10,360 nt of DNA from JBKQWK01 sp052139595 (lineage in GTDB: Bacteria > Actinomycetota > Thermoleophilia > UBA2241): contig JBKQWK010000286.1 in NCBI GenBank assembly GCA_052139595.1, positions 1-10,360 on the forward strand, in the 5' to 3' direction. Shown here in pieces: positions 1-6,715 of the stretch. How positions within the stretch are numbered: position 1 is the first letter of the stretch; every line of letters starts with the position of its first letter. Below the pieces are notes generated by a model that searched no databases, was not told the DNA's origin, and saw only the letters and a list, made by a program, of their open reading frames with translations. Made by a program: the position numbers and the translations under genes.

Positions 1-1
1 T

Positions 2-55
2 GACGGCCGGGCGCAGCGGGGCTGCGGCGGGGGCAAGCCGCCGCTGCCGGCCGTC
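2..55. repeat. Large imperfect inverted repeat upstream of rlmKL
   Basis: A 9-bp perfect arm pair (GACGGCCGG at 2-10, CCGGCCGTC at 47-55) continues inward, after a 3-nt bulge, as CAGCGG (14-19) with CCGCTG (41-46). It then continues as CGGC (25-28) with GCCG (37-40). As RNA this is a strong three-step hairpin. No T-run follows, so a classical intrinsic terminator for an upstream gene is not clear. The 3' arm covers where a -35 element would lie for the -10 at 66-71, so a regulatory role is equally possible. Confidence 0.6.
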
Positions 56-65
56 GCCTCTGTGC

Positions 66-77
66 TACCGTAGACGC
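66..77 (+). promoter_or_regulatory. Probable leaderless promoter (-10) of rlmKL
   Basis: TACCGT (66-71) fits the actinobacterial -10 consensus TANNNT. Exactly 6 nt separate it from the ATG at 78, which puts transcription start at or next to the start codon. No Shine-Dalgarno sequence lies in front of the ATG, consistent with a leaderless mRNA. The same arrangement with nearly the same bases precedes recQ. No convincing -35 is visible. Confidence 0.6.
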
Positions 78-2714
78 ATGAGTTCTGACTCCACCGCTGC
101 CCTGTCTCTGTTCGCCACTGCCCCCAAGGGGATGGAGGGTCTGCTTGCCGACGAACTACGCCAGCTGGGGGCGGGCGGCGTAGCCGAAACCCGCGCCGGG
201 GTCGCCTTCAGCGGCACGCTGGAGACTGCTTATCGCGCCTGTTTGTGGTCACGCGTCGCCAACCGCATCCTCCTGCCCCTGGCCACTTTCGCCGCCGTCG
301 ATGCCGATGACGTGTACGCCGGTGTCTCGACGATCGACTGGAGCGCTCACCTGACCGTGAGCGGCACGCTGGCTGTCGACGCCACCCTTGCTGGCGGCCA
401 GAAGGACCTCGCCAACAGCCGCTACCTGGCCCAGCGCGTGAAGGACGCCATCGTCGACCAGTTTCGCCAGCGCACTGGCACGCGCCCGAACGTGGACACA
501 CTGCACCCCGACCTGCGCGTCAACTTGCACACCGAGCACGGCGAGGCGACCGTGAGCATCGACCTTGCCGGCGAGAGCCTGCACCGGCGTGGCTACCGCG
601 CCGAGGGCGTCCAGGTTGAGGCACCGCTGAAGGAGAATCTGGCGGCCGCAATTCTGCTGCGTGCCGGCTGGCCGGCCATTGCCGCCGCCGGGGGCAACCT
701 GGTCGACCCGCTCTGCGGGTCGGGCACGCTGCCCATAGAGGCGGCGCTCATGGCCGCCGACGTGGCTCCCGGTCTGCTGCGCGCGACCGCAAGTTCGACA
801 CGGTCGCGCGCCGATGCGGACGCGGTCGGAGGAACGGGCGTAGAGACGGTCGCACCAGCGGGCGCAACGACAGAAGTCGCGCAAGTGGGCGCCGTCGGAG
901 CAACAGCCGCACGACAGGGCAATTTCGGCTTTGAACGCTGGCAGCAACACGATGCAGCCCTCTGGGAACGGCTCGTCGCCGAGGCGCGCGAACGGCGCAC
1001 GGCCGGCCTGGCGCGCCTGCGCGAGATACAGCGATCACGGCAGCGCGGGGCCGAAGGTGTGTGGCAAAACAGGGCCGCAGCTGTCGGCGAAGAGCCAACG
1101 TGGCTGATCAACGGCTTTGACCATGACCGGCGCGCGGTCACGCTCGCTCGCGCGAGCGTCGCGCGCGCCGGCCTCGATCGAATCGTGCACATCGAGCAAC
1201 GCGAACTCTCCCAGTTCGTGCCACCACCAGGCGCCCAGCAAGACACGAGCGCCAACCAGCGCGCCTCGATTGCGGCATCCAGCGATGAGGTGGCCGGCCT
1301 GGTGGTTGCCAATCCACCGTACGGTGAGCGCCTGGGTGATACGGCAAGCGAGATCGTCACCCTCTACAGCGAGCTTGGCGACCGCCTGCGTGCCGGCTTC
1401 GGCGGCTGGCGCGCCGCCGTCCTTGTTGGCGACCGCGAGCTTGGCCATCTCCTCGGATTACGCGCCGACAAGCTCAACACGCTCTACAACGGCGCCCTCA
1501 AGGTGACGCTCCTGCAGTTTGCCGTGGCTGCCGAGACCGAGACACACGGACGCGTGCCGCGCGGCCGGCGAGCCGTTGTGGCACCGGCCAAGGCCGGCGG
1601 CGCGCCAGCGACCAGTGGCGATGGCAGCGGCGAGCCGGCGGCGAGTGGCCGCGGCGCAGCGGCCGGCGGCGGCGAAAACGCGGATGTCGGCAGCCACAGG
1701 CGGGCGGGCGTAGCCGGCCCCGACCTGCCGGCCAGCGCCGCCGACCAGTTCGCCAACCGGCTGCGCAAGAACCGGCAGCACCTCGGCCGCACGATGCGCC
1801 GCCAGGACGTCACCTGCTACCGCGTCTACGACGCCGATCTGCCCGACTACGCTTTCGCCGTCGACATCTACGAGCACTGGGTGCATGTGCAGGAGTACGC
1901 CGCCCCGGCCGAGGTCGAGCCGCTGCGCGCCCAGCAACGCCTCAACGAGGCGTTGCGCATCATTCCCGCCGTGCTCGAGGTGCTACCGGCCAACGTCCAC
2001 CTCAAACTGCGCCAGCGCCAGCGCGGAGCAGCGCAATACACGCGCCAGGCCGCTCGCGGCCGCTTCCACGAAGTCCGCGAGGGCGACATCAAGTTCCTCG
2101 TCAACCTCACTGATTACCTCGACACCGGCCTCTTTCTTGACGGGCGCCTGACGCGAGCGGTCATTCGCGAAGCAGCCAAGGGTCAGAGCTTTCTCAACCT
2201 CTTCGCCTACACCGGCACGGCCAGCGTTGTCGCCGCCCGCGGCGGCGCCGCCAGCACGACCTCGATCGATCTCTCCCAGACCTATCTCGACTGGGCGCGG
2301 CGCAACTTCGAAATCAACCACTTGCAGACCAATCGAAATCACCTCATTCAGGCTGACGTCCTGGAGTGGATCGGCCGCCCCCATGACGGCAAGCATGACT
2401 CGCCCGGCGTCTACGACCTCATTTATCTCGATCCGCCGACCTTTTCCAACTCCAAGCGCATGGGCAGGGCCACTTTTGACGTGCAACGCGACCACGCCGA
2501 CCTGATCCGCCTCGTCGTGCGTCGCCTGCTGGCGCCCGAGGGCGTGCTCTGGTTTGCGAGCAACTCGCGGCGGTTCACCATGGACGTCGCCAACCTGCCC
2601 GGCCTGGTGCTGCGCGACCTCAGCAAGGCGACCCTGGCGCCCGACTTCAAGCGTGCCGCTCGCATGCACCACCTCTGGCAGATCGAGCGGCACGAGGAGC
2701 AGGACGAGAAGTGA
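78..2714 (+). CDS. rlmKL: Bifunctional 23S rRNA (guanine-N2/N7) methyltransferase RlmKL
   Basis: This cytoplasmic two-headed SAM-dependent enzyme makes m2G2445 (RlmL half) and m7G2069 (RlmK half; E. coli numbering) in 23S rRNA during 50S assembly. Residues 1-170 form the ferredoxin-like/THUMP RNA-binding region. The RlmL methyltransferase follows, with the SAM motif DPLCGSGT (210-217) and catalytic NPPYGERL (from 412). The RlmK half begins near DQFANRLRKN (about 555) and carries VNLTDYLDTGLFLD, SAM motif NLFAYTG (707-713) and LDPPTFSNSKRM (from 784). The end, RxMHHLWQIE, matches the family C-terminus. At 878 residues it is about 175 longer than E. coli RlmKL (702). The excess lies mainly in Ala/Gly/Thr-rich insertions near 236-281 (between APGLLRA and FGFERW) and 485-553 (the L-K linker). 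The ATG follows a leaderless-type promoter. The amidase gene begins 7 nt after the stop. Confidence 0.95.
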   Translation: MSSDSTAALSLFATAPKGMEGLLADELRQLGAGGVAETRAGVAFSGTLETAYRACLWSRVANRILLPLATFAAVDADDVYAGVSTIDWSAHLTVSGTLAVDATLAGGQKDLANSRYLAQRVKDAIVDQFRQRTGTRPNVDTLHPDLRVNLHTEHGEATVSIDLAGESLHRRGYRAEGVQVEAPLKENLAAAILLRAGWPAIAAAGGNLVDPLCGSGTLPIEAALMAADVAPGLLRATASSTRSRADADAVGGTGVETVAPAGATTEVAQVGAVGATAARQGNFGFERWQQHDAALWERLVAEARERRTAGLARLREIQRSRQRGAEGVWQNRAAAVGEEPTWLINGFDHDRRAVTLARASVARAGLDRIVHIEQRELSQFVPPPGAQQDTSANQRASIAASSDEVAGLVVANPPYGERLGDTASEIVTLYSELGDRLRAGFGGWRAAVLVGDRELGHLLGLRADKLNTLYNGALKVTLLQFAVAAETETHGRVPRGRRAVVAPAKAGGAPATSGDGSGEPAASGRGAAAGGGENADVGSHRRAGVAGPDLPASAADQFANRLRKNRQHLGRTMRRQDVTCYRVYDADLPDYAFAVDIYEHWVHVQEYAAPAEVEPLRAQQRLNEALRIIPAVLEVLPANVHLKLRQRQRGAAQYTRQAARGRFHEVREGDIKFLVNLTDYLDTGLFLDGRLTRAVIREAAKGQSFLNLFAYTGTASVVAARGGAASTTSIDLSQTYLDWARRNFEINHLQTNRNHLIQADVLEWIGRPHDGKHDSPGVYDLIYLDPPTFSNSKRMGRATFDVQRDHADLIRLVVRRLLAPEGVLWFASNSRRFTMDVANLPGLVLRDLSKATLAPDFKRAARMHHLWQIERHEEQDEK

Positions 2715-2721
2715 AACGCGG

Positions 2722-3486
2722 ATGAAACGACACCGCAAGACGGAAACGAAAGCCGCCGCGTTCGGCGCAACCGCGCTGGCCGCAATCGGCCTGCCCGCAG
2801 TCGTGTTCGGCGGCGCCGTACTGGCTGCGGTCACACTCGTTCTGGCCGGCGCGCTGTCGGCGGCGCCGGCCGGTGCCGCCGTGATTGCGCCCACCCAAGC
2901 ATCGGCGTTGGCCCCCGCCAAACCCGCGATCATTCAGCAGCCGATCGCCTTCGGCGCCAGACGCCGCGCCGAGACGGTCGCCTACAACCGCCGCCACTAC
3001 GGGCAAGCAACCTGGCGGCTGACACCCAAGGTCATTGTTCTGCACTACACGGCCGGCGGCAGCGAAGCCAGTGTGCACGCGACCTTCAACGCCGACACGC
3101 CCAACATGGGCGTGCTGCCCGGCACGGTCGCTCACTTCATCATTGACAAGAACGGCAAGATCTACCAGCAGCTCCCGCTTGACGTGCGTGGCCGCCACAC
3201 GGTGGGCCTCAACTACGTCGCCATCGGCATTGAGTTCGTCCAGGACGGCGGCCGAAGCCCGACCTGGGCGACCGACCAGATCTTTCATCGCCCCGCGCAG
3301 ATCAACGCCGGCCTGCGACTGGTGCGCTGGCTCCAGTGGCGCTACCACATCACGACCGCCAACGTGATCGGTCACGGCACCGCCAACAGCAGCCCCTACT
3401 TCAAGGACCTGCTGCACTGGCGCAATACCCACGTCGACTGGCTGGCGGCCGCCGTCAAGCAGTTTCACACCCTGCTCGCCCGCTAG
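2722..3486 (+). CDS. Secreted N-acetylmuramoyl-L-alanine amidase (Amidase_2/PGRP type)
   Basis: A zinc amidase predicted to cut the lactyl-amide bond between N-acetylmuramic acid and the stem peptide, acting outside the membrane. The 254-residue product starts with a basic MKRHRK segment and a long hydrophobic stretch (about 12-45), then APAGAA (about 49-53), a plausible signal peptidase site. It could instead remain as a membrane anchor. The catalytic domain runs from about 100 to 250: VLHYTAGG with first zinc ligand His108, AHFIIDKNGKIYQ, GIEFV, then VIGHG with His218. The last ligand appears to be His237 in RNTHVDW, within an SPY...R..TH.DW pattern I associate with actinobacterial amidases, rather than the Asp of AmpD. 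ATG 2722 lies 7 nt after the rlmKL stop and lacks a good Shine-Dalgarno; GAGGAG at 2694-2699 is too distant. Translation by reinitiation after rlmKL is likely. An upstream in-frame ATG at 2554 would overlap rlmKL by 161 bases and is rejected. Confidence 0.88.
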   Translation: MKRHRKTETKAAAFGATALAAIGLPAVVFGGAVLAAVTLVLAGALSAAPAGAAVIAPTQASALAPAKPAIIQQPIAFGARRRAETVAYNRRHYGQATWRLTPKVIVLHYTAGGSEASVHATFNADTPNMGVLPGTVAHFIIDKNGKIYQQLPLDVRGRHTVGLNYVAIGIEFVQDGGRSPTWATDQIFHRPAQINAGLRLVRWLQWRYHITTANVIGHGTANSSPYFKDLLHWRNTHVDWLAAAVKQFHTLLAR

Positions 3487-3817
3487 CAGTCCGCATCCGG
3501 GCAACCGCATTTCTTTGGCAAAGGCAGCGCCGTGAATGAGAACAGCGAGTGGTCGCGGGCCGGCCACGCTTCGTTGAGGCGCCCAAACCCGGGACCTGCG
3601 CTTCCCTGTGACGATCCCATGTTCTTCATTCGCGATGCCGATGACCGCCCGGACCTCGAGCCGACCGGTGGTGCGGCATCGCCGGCGCTCAACGGCGACC
3701 AGTACAGAGACCACCAGGTTTCTGGGTAGAAATTGCATACAAACATTTACCGTCTGCGCAGTAATGGCTCGATCGCGAGCCGGCTCAATACAGTGGCTTA
3801 AGAGGGAGTAATCGAAC
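3487..3817. other. 331-base intergenic stretch, amidase to lipoprotein
   Basis: No gene is recognised here. A GTG-initiated frame at 3532-3729 (+, 65 codons, ending DQYRDHQVSG) and a longer minus-strand frame over it are open, but neither has a good ribosome binding site or recognisable family. A stem of 9 bp with two G-U pairs (3665-3673 with 3677-3685, loop CGG) could be an end signal for the amidase transcript, though no T-run follows. From 3729 to 3750 the DNA turns AT-rich, and TACCGT at 3748-3753 is a candidate -10 for the downstream lipoprotein. A 6-bp-arm palindrome (GGCTCG ATCG CGAGCC, 3766-3781) sits just downstream in the presumed leader. Confidence 0.5.
3748..3753 (+). promoter_or_regulatory. 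Candidate -10 element for the lipoprotein gene
   Basis: TACCGT, the same hexamer as in the rlmKL promoter, stands in an AT-rich patch (3729-3750) that contrasts with the GC-rich surroundings. Transcription would start near 3760, giving a leader of about 58 nt that includes the palindrome at 3766-3781. No -35 is clear at normal spacing, since TTGCAT at 3733-3738 is too close. Confidence 0.3.
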
Positions 3818-4372
3818 ATGAGTTTCGCGAAGCGCGTGGTCTTCAGAAGCGTCGGCGGCGGCGGATTGGTCGTTGCGATAGCGTTGGTGGTGGTGGTGGC
3901 CTGCGGCAGTAGTTCAACAATCACGGCGGCTTCGCCCTTGGCGAGCAGCGCGAGTTCGGTTGCGTCAGGCTCTGGTTCGGCCGCTGCACAGATCAAGGCA
4001 AACTGGGAGATGTTCTTTGCCGGCACCACGCCAGCGGCACGAAAGATGCAGCTGCTCCAGAACGGCCAGCAGTTCGCGGCGACGATTCAGGCTCAGGCTG
4101 GTTCGGCGATCGCCAAGGGAACAGAGGCAAGAGTGAGTGCCGTCAGCGTTACCTCGCGGACAATGGCGACGGTAACCTATTCGATCATGCTTAATGGTCA
4201 ACCAGCGCTGACTCATCAGACCGGCCAAGCGATGCTGGTCCATGGTGTGTGGATGGTCGAGTCCAAGAGTTTTACCGCTCTCATGGGCATGGAAGGCAGG
4301 ATGAGTTCGCCGGCTCCGTCCGCGACGCGGATGATGCCCGCAGCGTCAAAGTCATCCTCGATGCAGCCGTGA
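3818..4372 (+). CDS. Small putative lipoprotein, possible NTF2-like/Mtb12-like fold
   Basis: A 184-residue exported protein of unknown function. ATG 3818 has a clear ribosome binding site, AGGGAG (3803-3808), 9 nt upstream. The N-terminus has Lys/Arg (residues 5-10), a hydrophobic run (16-28) and Cys29 in VVVAC-G, a weak but plausible lipobox. A Ser/Ala/Gly linker (30-57) follows, typical of surface-tethered lipoproteins. The folded part, about 58-155, reads IKANWEMFFAGTTPAARKMQLLQNGQQF, then alternating strands ending in GVWMVESKSF. This resembles small secreted actinobacterial proteins such as the Mtb12 antigen group and an NTF2-like cone fold; the likeness is by pattern only. The C-terminal tail (161-184) is Met/Ser/Pro-rich and probably disordered. 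Codon use is less GC-rich than in neighbouring genes. It appears to be a single-gene transcript. Confidence 0.75.
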   Translation: MSFAKRVVFRSVGGGGLVVAIALVVVVACGSSSTITAASPLASSASSVASGSGSAAAQIKANWEMFFAGTTPAARKMQLLQNGQQFAATIQAQAGSAIAKGTEARVSAVSVTSRTMATVTYSIMLNGQPALTHQTGQAMLVHGVWMVESKSFTALMGMEGRMSSPAPSATRMMPAASKSSSMQP

Positions 4373-4415
4373 TGGCAGCAAACTCCAGGCCGCAGACGTT
4401 TCTCTTGCCTCTTGA

Positions 4416-4457
4416 GCCTCGGCTTACCCCGTGCCGGGTGTGCACGAGGTCCGAGGC
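4416..4457 (+). other. Inverted repeat after the lipoprotein gene, possible terminator
   Basis: GCCTCGG (4416-4422) is perfectly complementary to CCGAGGC (4451-4457). A smaller ACCC/GGGT stem lies inside the loop. It begins 43 nt after the lipoprotein stop and could end that transcript before recQ. No T-run follows, so the terminator reading is weak. Confidence 0.35.
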
Positions 4458-4511
4458 GGAGCCCAAGGGTACGGCGAAAGTTCAATGAAGGGCTGCGTCC
4501 GGGCGATGTGC

Positions 4512-4523
4512 TAGCGTAGCTGC
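4512..4523 (+). promoter_or_regulatory. Probable leaderless promoter (-10) of recQ
   Basis: TAGCGT (4512-4517) fits TANNNT and lies 6 nt before the recQ ATG at 4524, identical geometry to rlmKL. The two regions share GTGCTA, CGTAG and GCATG in the same register. There is no Shine-Dalgarno sequence. No clear -35 is seen. Confidence 0.6.
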
Positions 4524-6539
4524 ATGCCATCGCCCACCTCTGAGCCGCCAGCTAGCGCTTCGCCTGTCGCCGAGTCGCTGTCAGGCGCGCCGTTGCTGGC
4601 GACGCTGCGCACGGTGTTTGGCTACCACTCCTTTCGCCCGCATCAGCTCGAAATCATCGAACATGTCATCGCCGGCGGTAGCGCCTTTGTGCTCATGCCA
4701 ACCGGTGGCGGCAAATCGCTCTGCTATCAGATCCCGGCCCTGCACCGGCCCGGCGTCGGCATCGTCGTTTCGCCGCTCATCTCGCTGATGAAAGACCAGG
4801 TCGACGCGCTGCGCGCCAACGGCGTGCGCGCCGCCTTCTACAACTCGTCGCTAGAGAGCGACGAGGCACGGCGTGTGCTCGCCCAGCTGCACGGCGGCGA
4901 ATTAGACCTGCTCTACGTCGCCCCCGAGCGGCTCATGACCGCTGGCTTTCTGGCGCGCCTGCGCGGTGATGCCGAGTCGGCGGCCGAACCCATTCCAGTC
5001 GCTCTGTTCGCCGTCGACGAGGCGCACTGCGTATCGCAGTGGGGCCACGACTTTCGCCCCGAGTACATCGACCTCGGTCGCTTGCGCACTCTTTTTCCTG
5101 AGGTTCCCCTGCTGGCCTGCACAGCGACCGCCGACGCGCAGACGCGCGACGACGTGCGCGCCCGCCTCGGCCTCAGCGCAGCCCCCTGCTACGTCGCCGG
5201 CTTCGACCGACCCAACATTCGCTACACCGTGGTCGACAAGCGGCGACCGGCGGAGCAGCTGGTCGCCTTTCTGCGTCACCAAGGCCCAGGCAGCGGCATC
5301 GTCTACTGCCTGAGCCGCAAACGCACCGAAGAGGTGGCCGCACATCTGGCGGCGGCCGGCTTCGCTGCCGCCGCCTACCACGCCGGCCTGCCGACTGCTC
5401 AACGCCAGCGCGTCCAGGAGCGTTTTCTCGCTGACGACCTCCAAGTCATCGTCGCCACCGTGGCCTTTGGCATGGGCATCGACAAGCCCGACGTGCGCTA
5501 CGTCGTCCACTACGATCTGCCCAAGAGCATCGAGAGCTACTACCAGGAGACAGGCCGTGCCGGCCGCGACGACCTGCCCGCCGAGGCGCTGCTTCTGTAC
5601 GGACTCGGCGACGCCGCGATCGTCCGCGGTCTGATCGACAGTGGCGGCGATGCCGAGCAGAATCGCATCGAGTCGCACAAGCTCAATGCCATGATCGGCA
5701 TGGCGGAGGCGCTCACCTGTCGGCGACGCGTCCTCCTGGGCTACTTCGGCGAACGACTCGAAAACGACTGTGGCAACTGCGACGTCTGCCTGGAGCCGCC
5801 GGCTACCTACGACGCGACTGAAGACACGCGCAAAGCACTCAGCTGTGTGTATCGCGTCGGCCAGCGCTTCGGCATGGGTCACGTCATCGACGTTCTGCGC
5901 GGCGGACAGACGGAGCGAATCGCTGCCCTCGGTCATGACCACCTCTCGACGTACGGCATCGGCGCTCACCTGAGCCAGTACGAGTGGCAGAGCCTCTTGC
6001 GCCAACTCATCCATCGCGGCTACCTGACGCAGGATGTCGCTGCTTACTCGGTGCTCAAGCTGACGGCCCGAGCACAGCCGCTGCTGCGCGGCGACGAGAC
6101 CCTGGTGCTGGCCAAACCACGCACGCGGCCGCCACAGGTCGAACCAGTGAAGAAGCCCAGGCGCGCCGCCCGCGCCAAGGCGACGGTTGCCGCGCGGCGG
6201 CGCGGCGGCGCGGGGACACGCGGCATCGCGGAAGCGCCTGGTAGCAGGCGCGACTGGTTCACGGGCGGTCCACCTGCCGGCGAAGCGACCGACTTCACTT
6301 ACGACGAAGAGCTGTTCGAACGCCTGCGGGCCCTGCGCAAACGCCTGGCGGCCGCGCAGGGCGTACCAGCTTACGTTATCTTTGCCGACGCCACCCTGCT
6401 CGAGATGGCCGCCGCACGACCGCACGACCGCGCCGATCTGCTTGCCGTCAGCGGCGTCGGCGAAGCCAAACTGGCACGCTACGGCGAGGCGTTCCTGGCC
6501 GTGATTCGCGGCGAAGAGCCGGTCGACGACGAGCGCTGA
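4524..6539 (+). CDS. recQ: ATP-dependent DNA helicase RecQ
   Basis: A superfamily 2 3'-5' DNA helicase for recombination repair and restart of stalled forks. The 671-residue product has the full RecQ layout. FGYHSFRPHQ at about 32 is motif 0. Walker A TGGGKS has Lys64. DEAH is 165-168, followed by the RecQ-specific aromatic-rich loop CVSQWGHDFRPEY. The second RecA-like domain carries GIVYCLSRK, AYHAGL, VATVAFGMGIDKPDVR and QETGRAGRD. The RQC zinc site is Cys399, Cys416, Cys419 and Cys422. A winged helix follows to about 530, and an HRDC domain spans 594-663. A basic, Arg/Lys/Ala-rich linker (about 532-593) joins winged helix and HRDC. E. coli RecQ is 610 residues, so that linker accounts for most of the extra length. 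The start is set by the leaderless promoter and by the usual N-terminal distance to motif 0. The stop overlaps a possible small ORF. Confidence 0.97.
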   Translation: MPSPTSEPPASASPVAESLSGAPLLATLRTVFGYHSFRPHQLEIIEHVIAGGSAFVLMPTGGGKSLCYQIPALHRPGVGIVVSPLISLMKDQVDALRANGVRAAFYNSSLESDEARRVLAQLHGGELDLLYVAPERLMTAGFLARLRGDAESAAEPIPVALFAVDEAHCVSQWGHDFRPEYIDLGRLRTLFPEVPLLACTATADAQTRDDVRARLGLSAAPCYVAGFDRPNIRYTVVDKRRPAEQLVAFLRHQGPGSGIVYCLSRKRTEEVAAHLAAAGFAAAAYHAGLPTAQRQRVQERFLADDLQVIVATVAFGMGIDKPDVRYVVHYDLPKSIESYYQETGRAGRDDLPAEALLLYGLGDAAIVRGLIDSGGDAEQNRIESHKLNAMIGMAEALTCRRRVLLGYFGERLENDCGNCDVCLEPPATYDATEDTRKALSCVYRVGQRFGMGHVIDVLRGGQTERIAALGHDHLSTYGIGAHLSQYEWQSLLRQLIHRGYLTQDVAAYSVLKLTARAQPLLRGDETLVLAKPRTRPPQVEPVKKPRRAARAKATVAARRRGGAGTRGIAEAPGSRRDWFTGGPPAGEATDFTYDEELFERLRALRKRLAAAQGVPAYVIFADATLLEMAAARPHDRADLLAVSGVGEAKLARYGEAFLAVIRGEEPVDDER

Positions 6540-6676
6540 TGCCGAGGCGCACGGCCGCGGCGGCTGAACCAACGGCCACCGACGCCGGACGAACAGCCGC
6601 GGCGGCTGAACCAACGGCCACTGTGGCTGAGCGCCAAGCCAGCGGCGTCGGCTGCCGTGCCCGGCCGAAAGGGTAA
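6539..6676 (+). CDS. Possible 45-residue small ORF overlapping the recQ stop
   Basis: ATG 6539 overlaps the recQ stop as TGATG, a common translational-coupling arrangement. The frame runs 45 codons to TAA at 6674. Its product contains a 14-residue tandem repeat (RTAAAAEPTATDAG, then RTAAAAEPTATVAE) and ends in ARPKG. Between the two 42-bp copies there are 8 base differences. None is at codon position 1, two are at position 2 and six at position 3. Four codon pairs differ only synonymously (CGC/CGA, ACG/ACA, ACC/ACT, GCC/GCT). This fits selection on the protein, but the sample is tiny and GC-rich DNA often has open frames. The ribosome binding site is poor. The RecQ frame itself is also open past its stop until 6719. 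No function can be proposed. Confidence 0.3.
   Translation: MPRRTAAAAEPTATDAGRTAAAAEPTATVAERQASGVGCRARPKG
6548..6631 (+). repeat. 42-bp tandem repeat, two copies
   Basis: Copies at 6548-6589 and 6590-6631 match at 34 of 42 positions. They include a 26-bp perfectly identical core (6554-6579 and 6596-6621) that starts with the palindrome GCCGCGGC. A degraded third start (GTGGCTGAGCG) may lie within or just after copy 2. Confidence 0.85.
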
Positions 6677-6679
6677 GCT
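6674..6679 (+). promoter_or_regulatory. Candidate -10 element for the S9 peptidase gene
   Basis: TAAGCT fits TANNNT and lies 36 bases before the GTG start. The following bases GCTAGGCGTA resemble the GCTA-CGTA core of the rlmKL and recQ promoters with one extra base. Start of transcription would be near 6686, leaving room for the GAAGGAG ribosome binding site at 6704-6710. Confidence 0.35.
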
Positions 6680-6715
6680 AGGCGTAATCGGCAGACAGCG
6701 GTTGAAGGAGTCGAC

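Noticed and set aside
249..950. Minus-strand frame of 233 codons opposite rlmKL
   Set aside because: It is antisense to the conserved THUMP and RlmL domains, with no ribosome binding site or family motif.
2711..2713. GTG overlapping the rlmKL stop as a start for the amidase
   Set aside because: It is in a different reading frame from the amidase; ATG 2722 is the first suitable in-frame start after rlmKL.
3560..3620. tRNA fragment, suggested by CCCAAACCCGGGACC near 3580
   Set aside because: No cloverleaf, T-loop GTTCGAAT equivalent or acceptor stem can be formed on either strand.
2647..4029. Long open frame on the minus strand (460 codons) across the amidase and lipoprotein region
   Set aside because: It runs antisense through the clearly conserved amidase and into the lipoprotein, and its product is Arg/Ala/Gly-rich without any recognisable motif. 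Such frames are common shadows in GC-rich DNA.
4902..6614. Long open frame on the minus strand (570 codons) opposite recQ
   Set aside because: RecQ on the plus strand has every family motif, and the antisense product has none. The frame is a codon-bias shadow.
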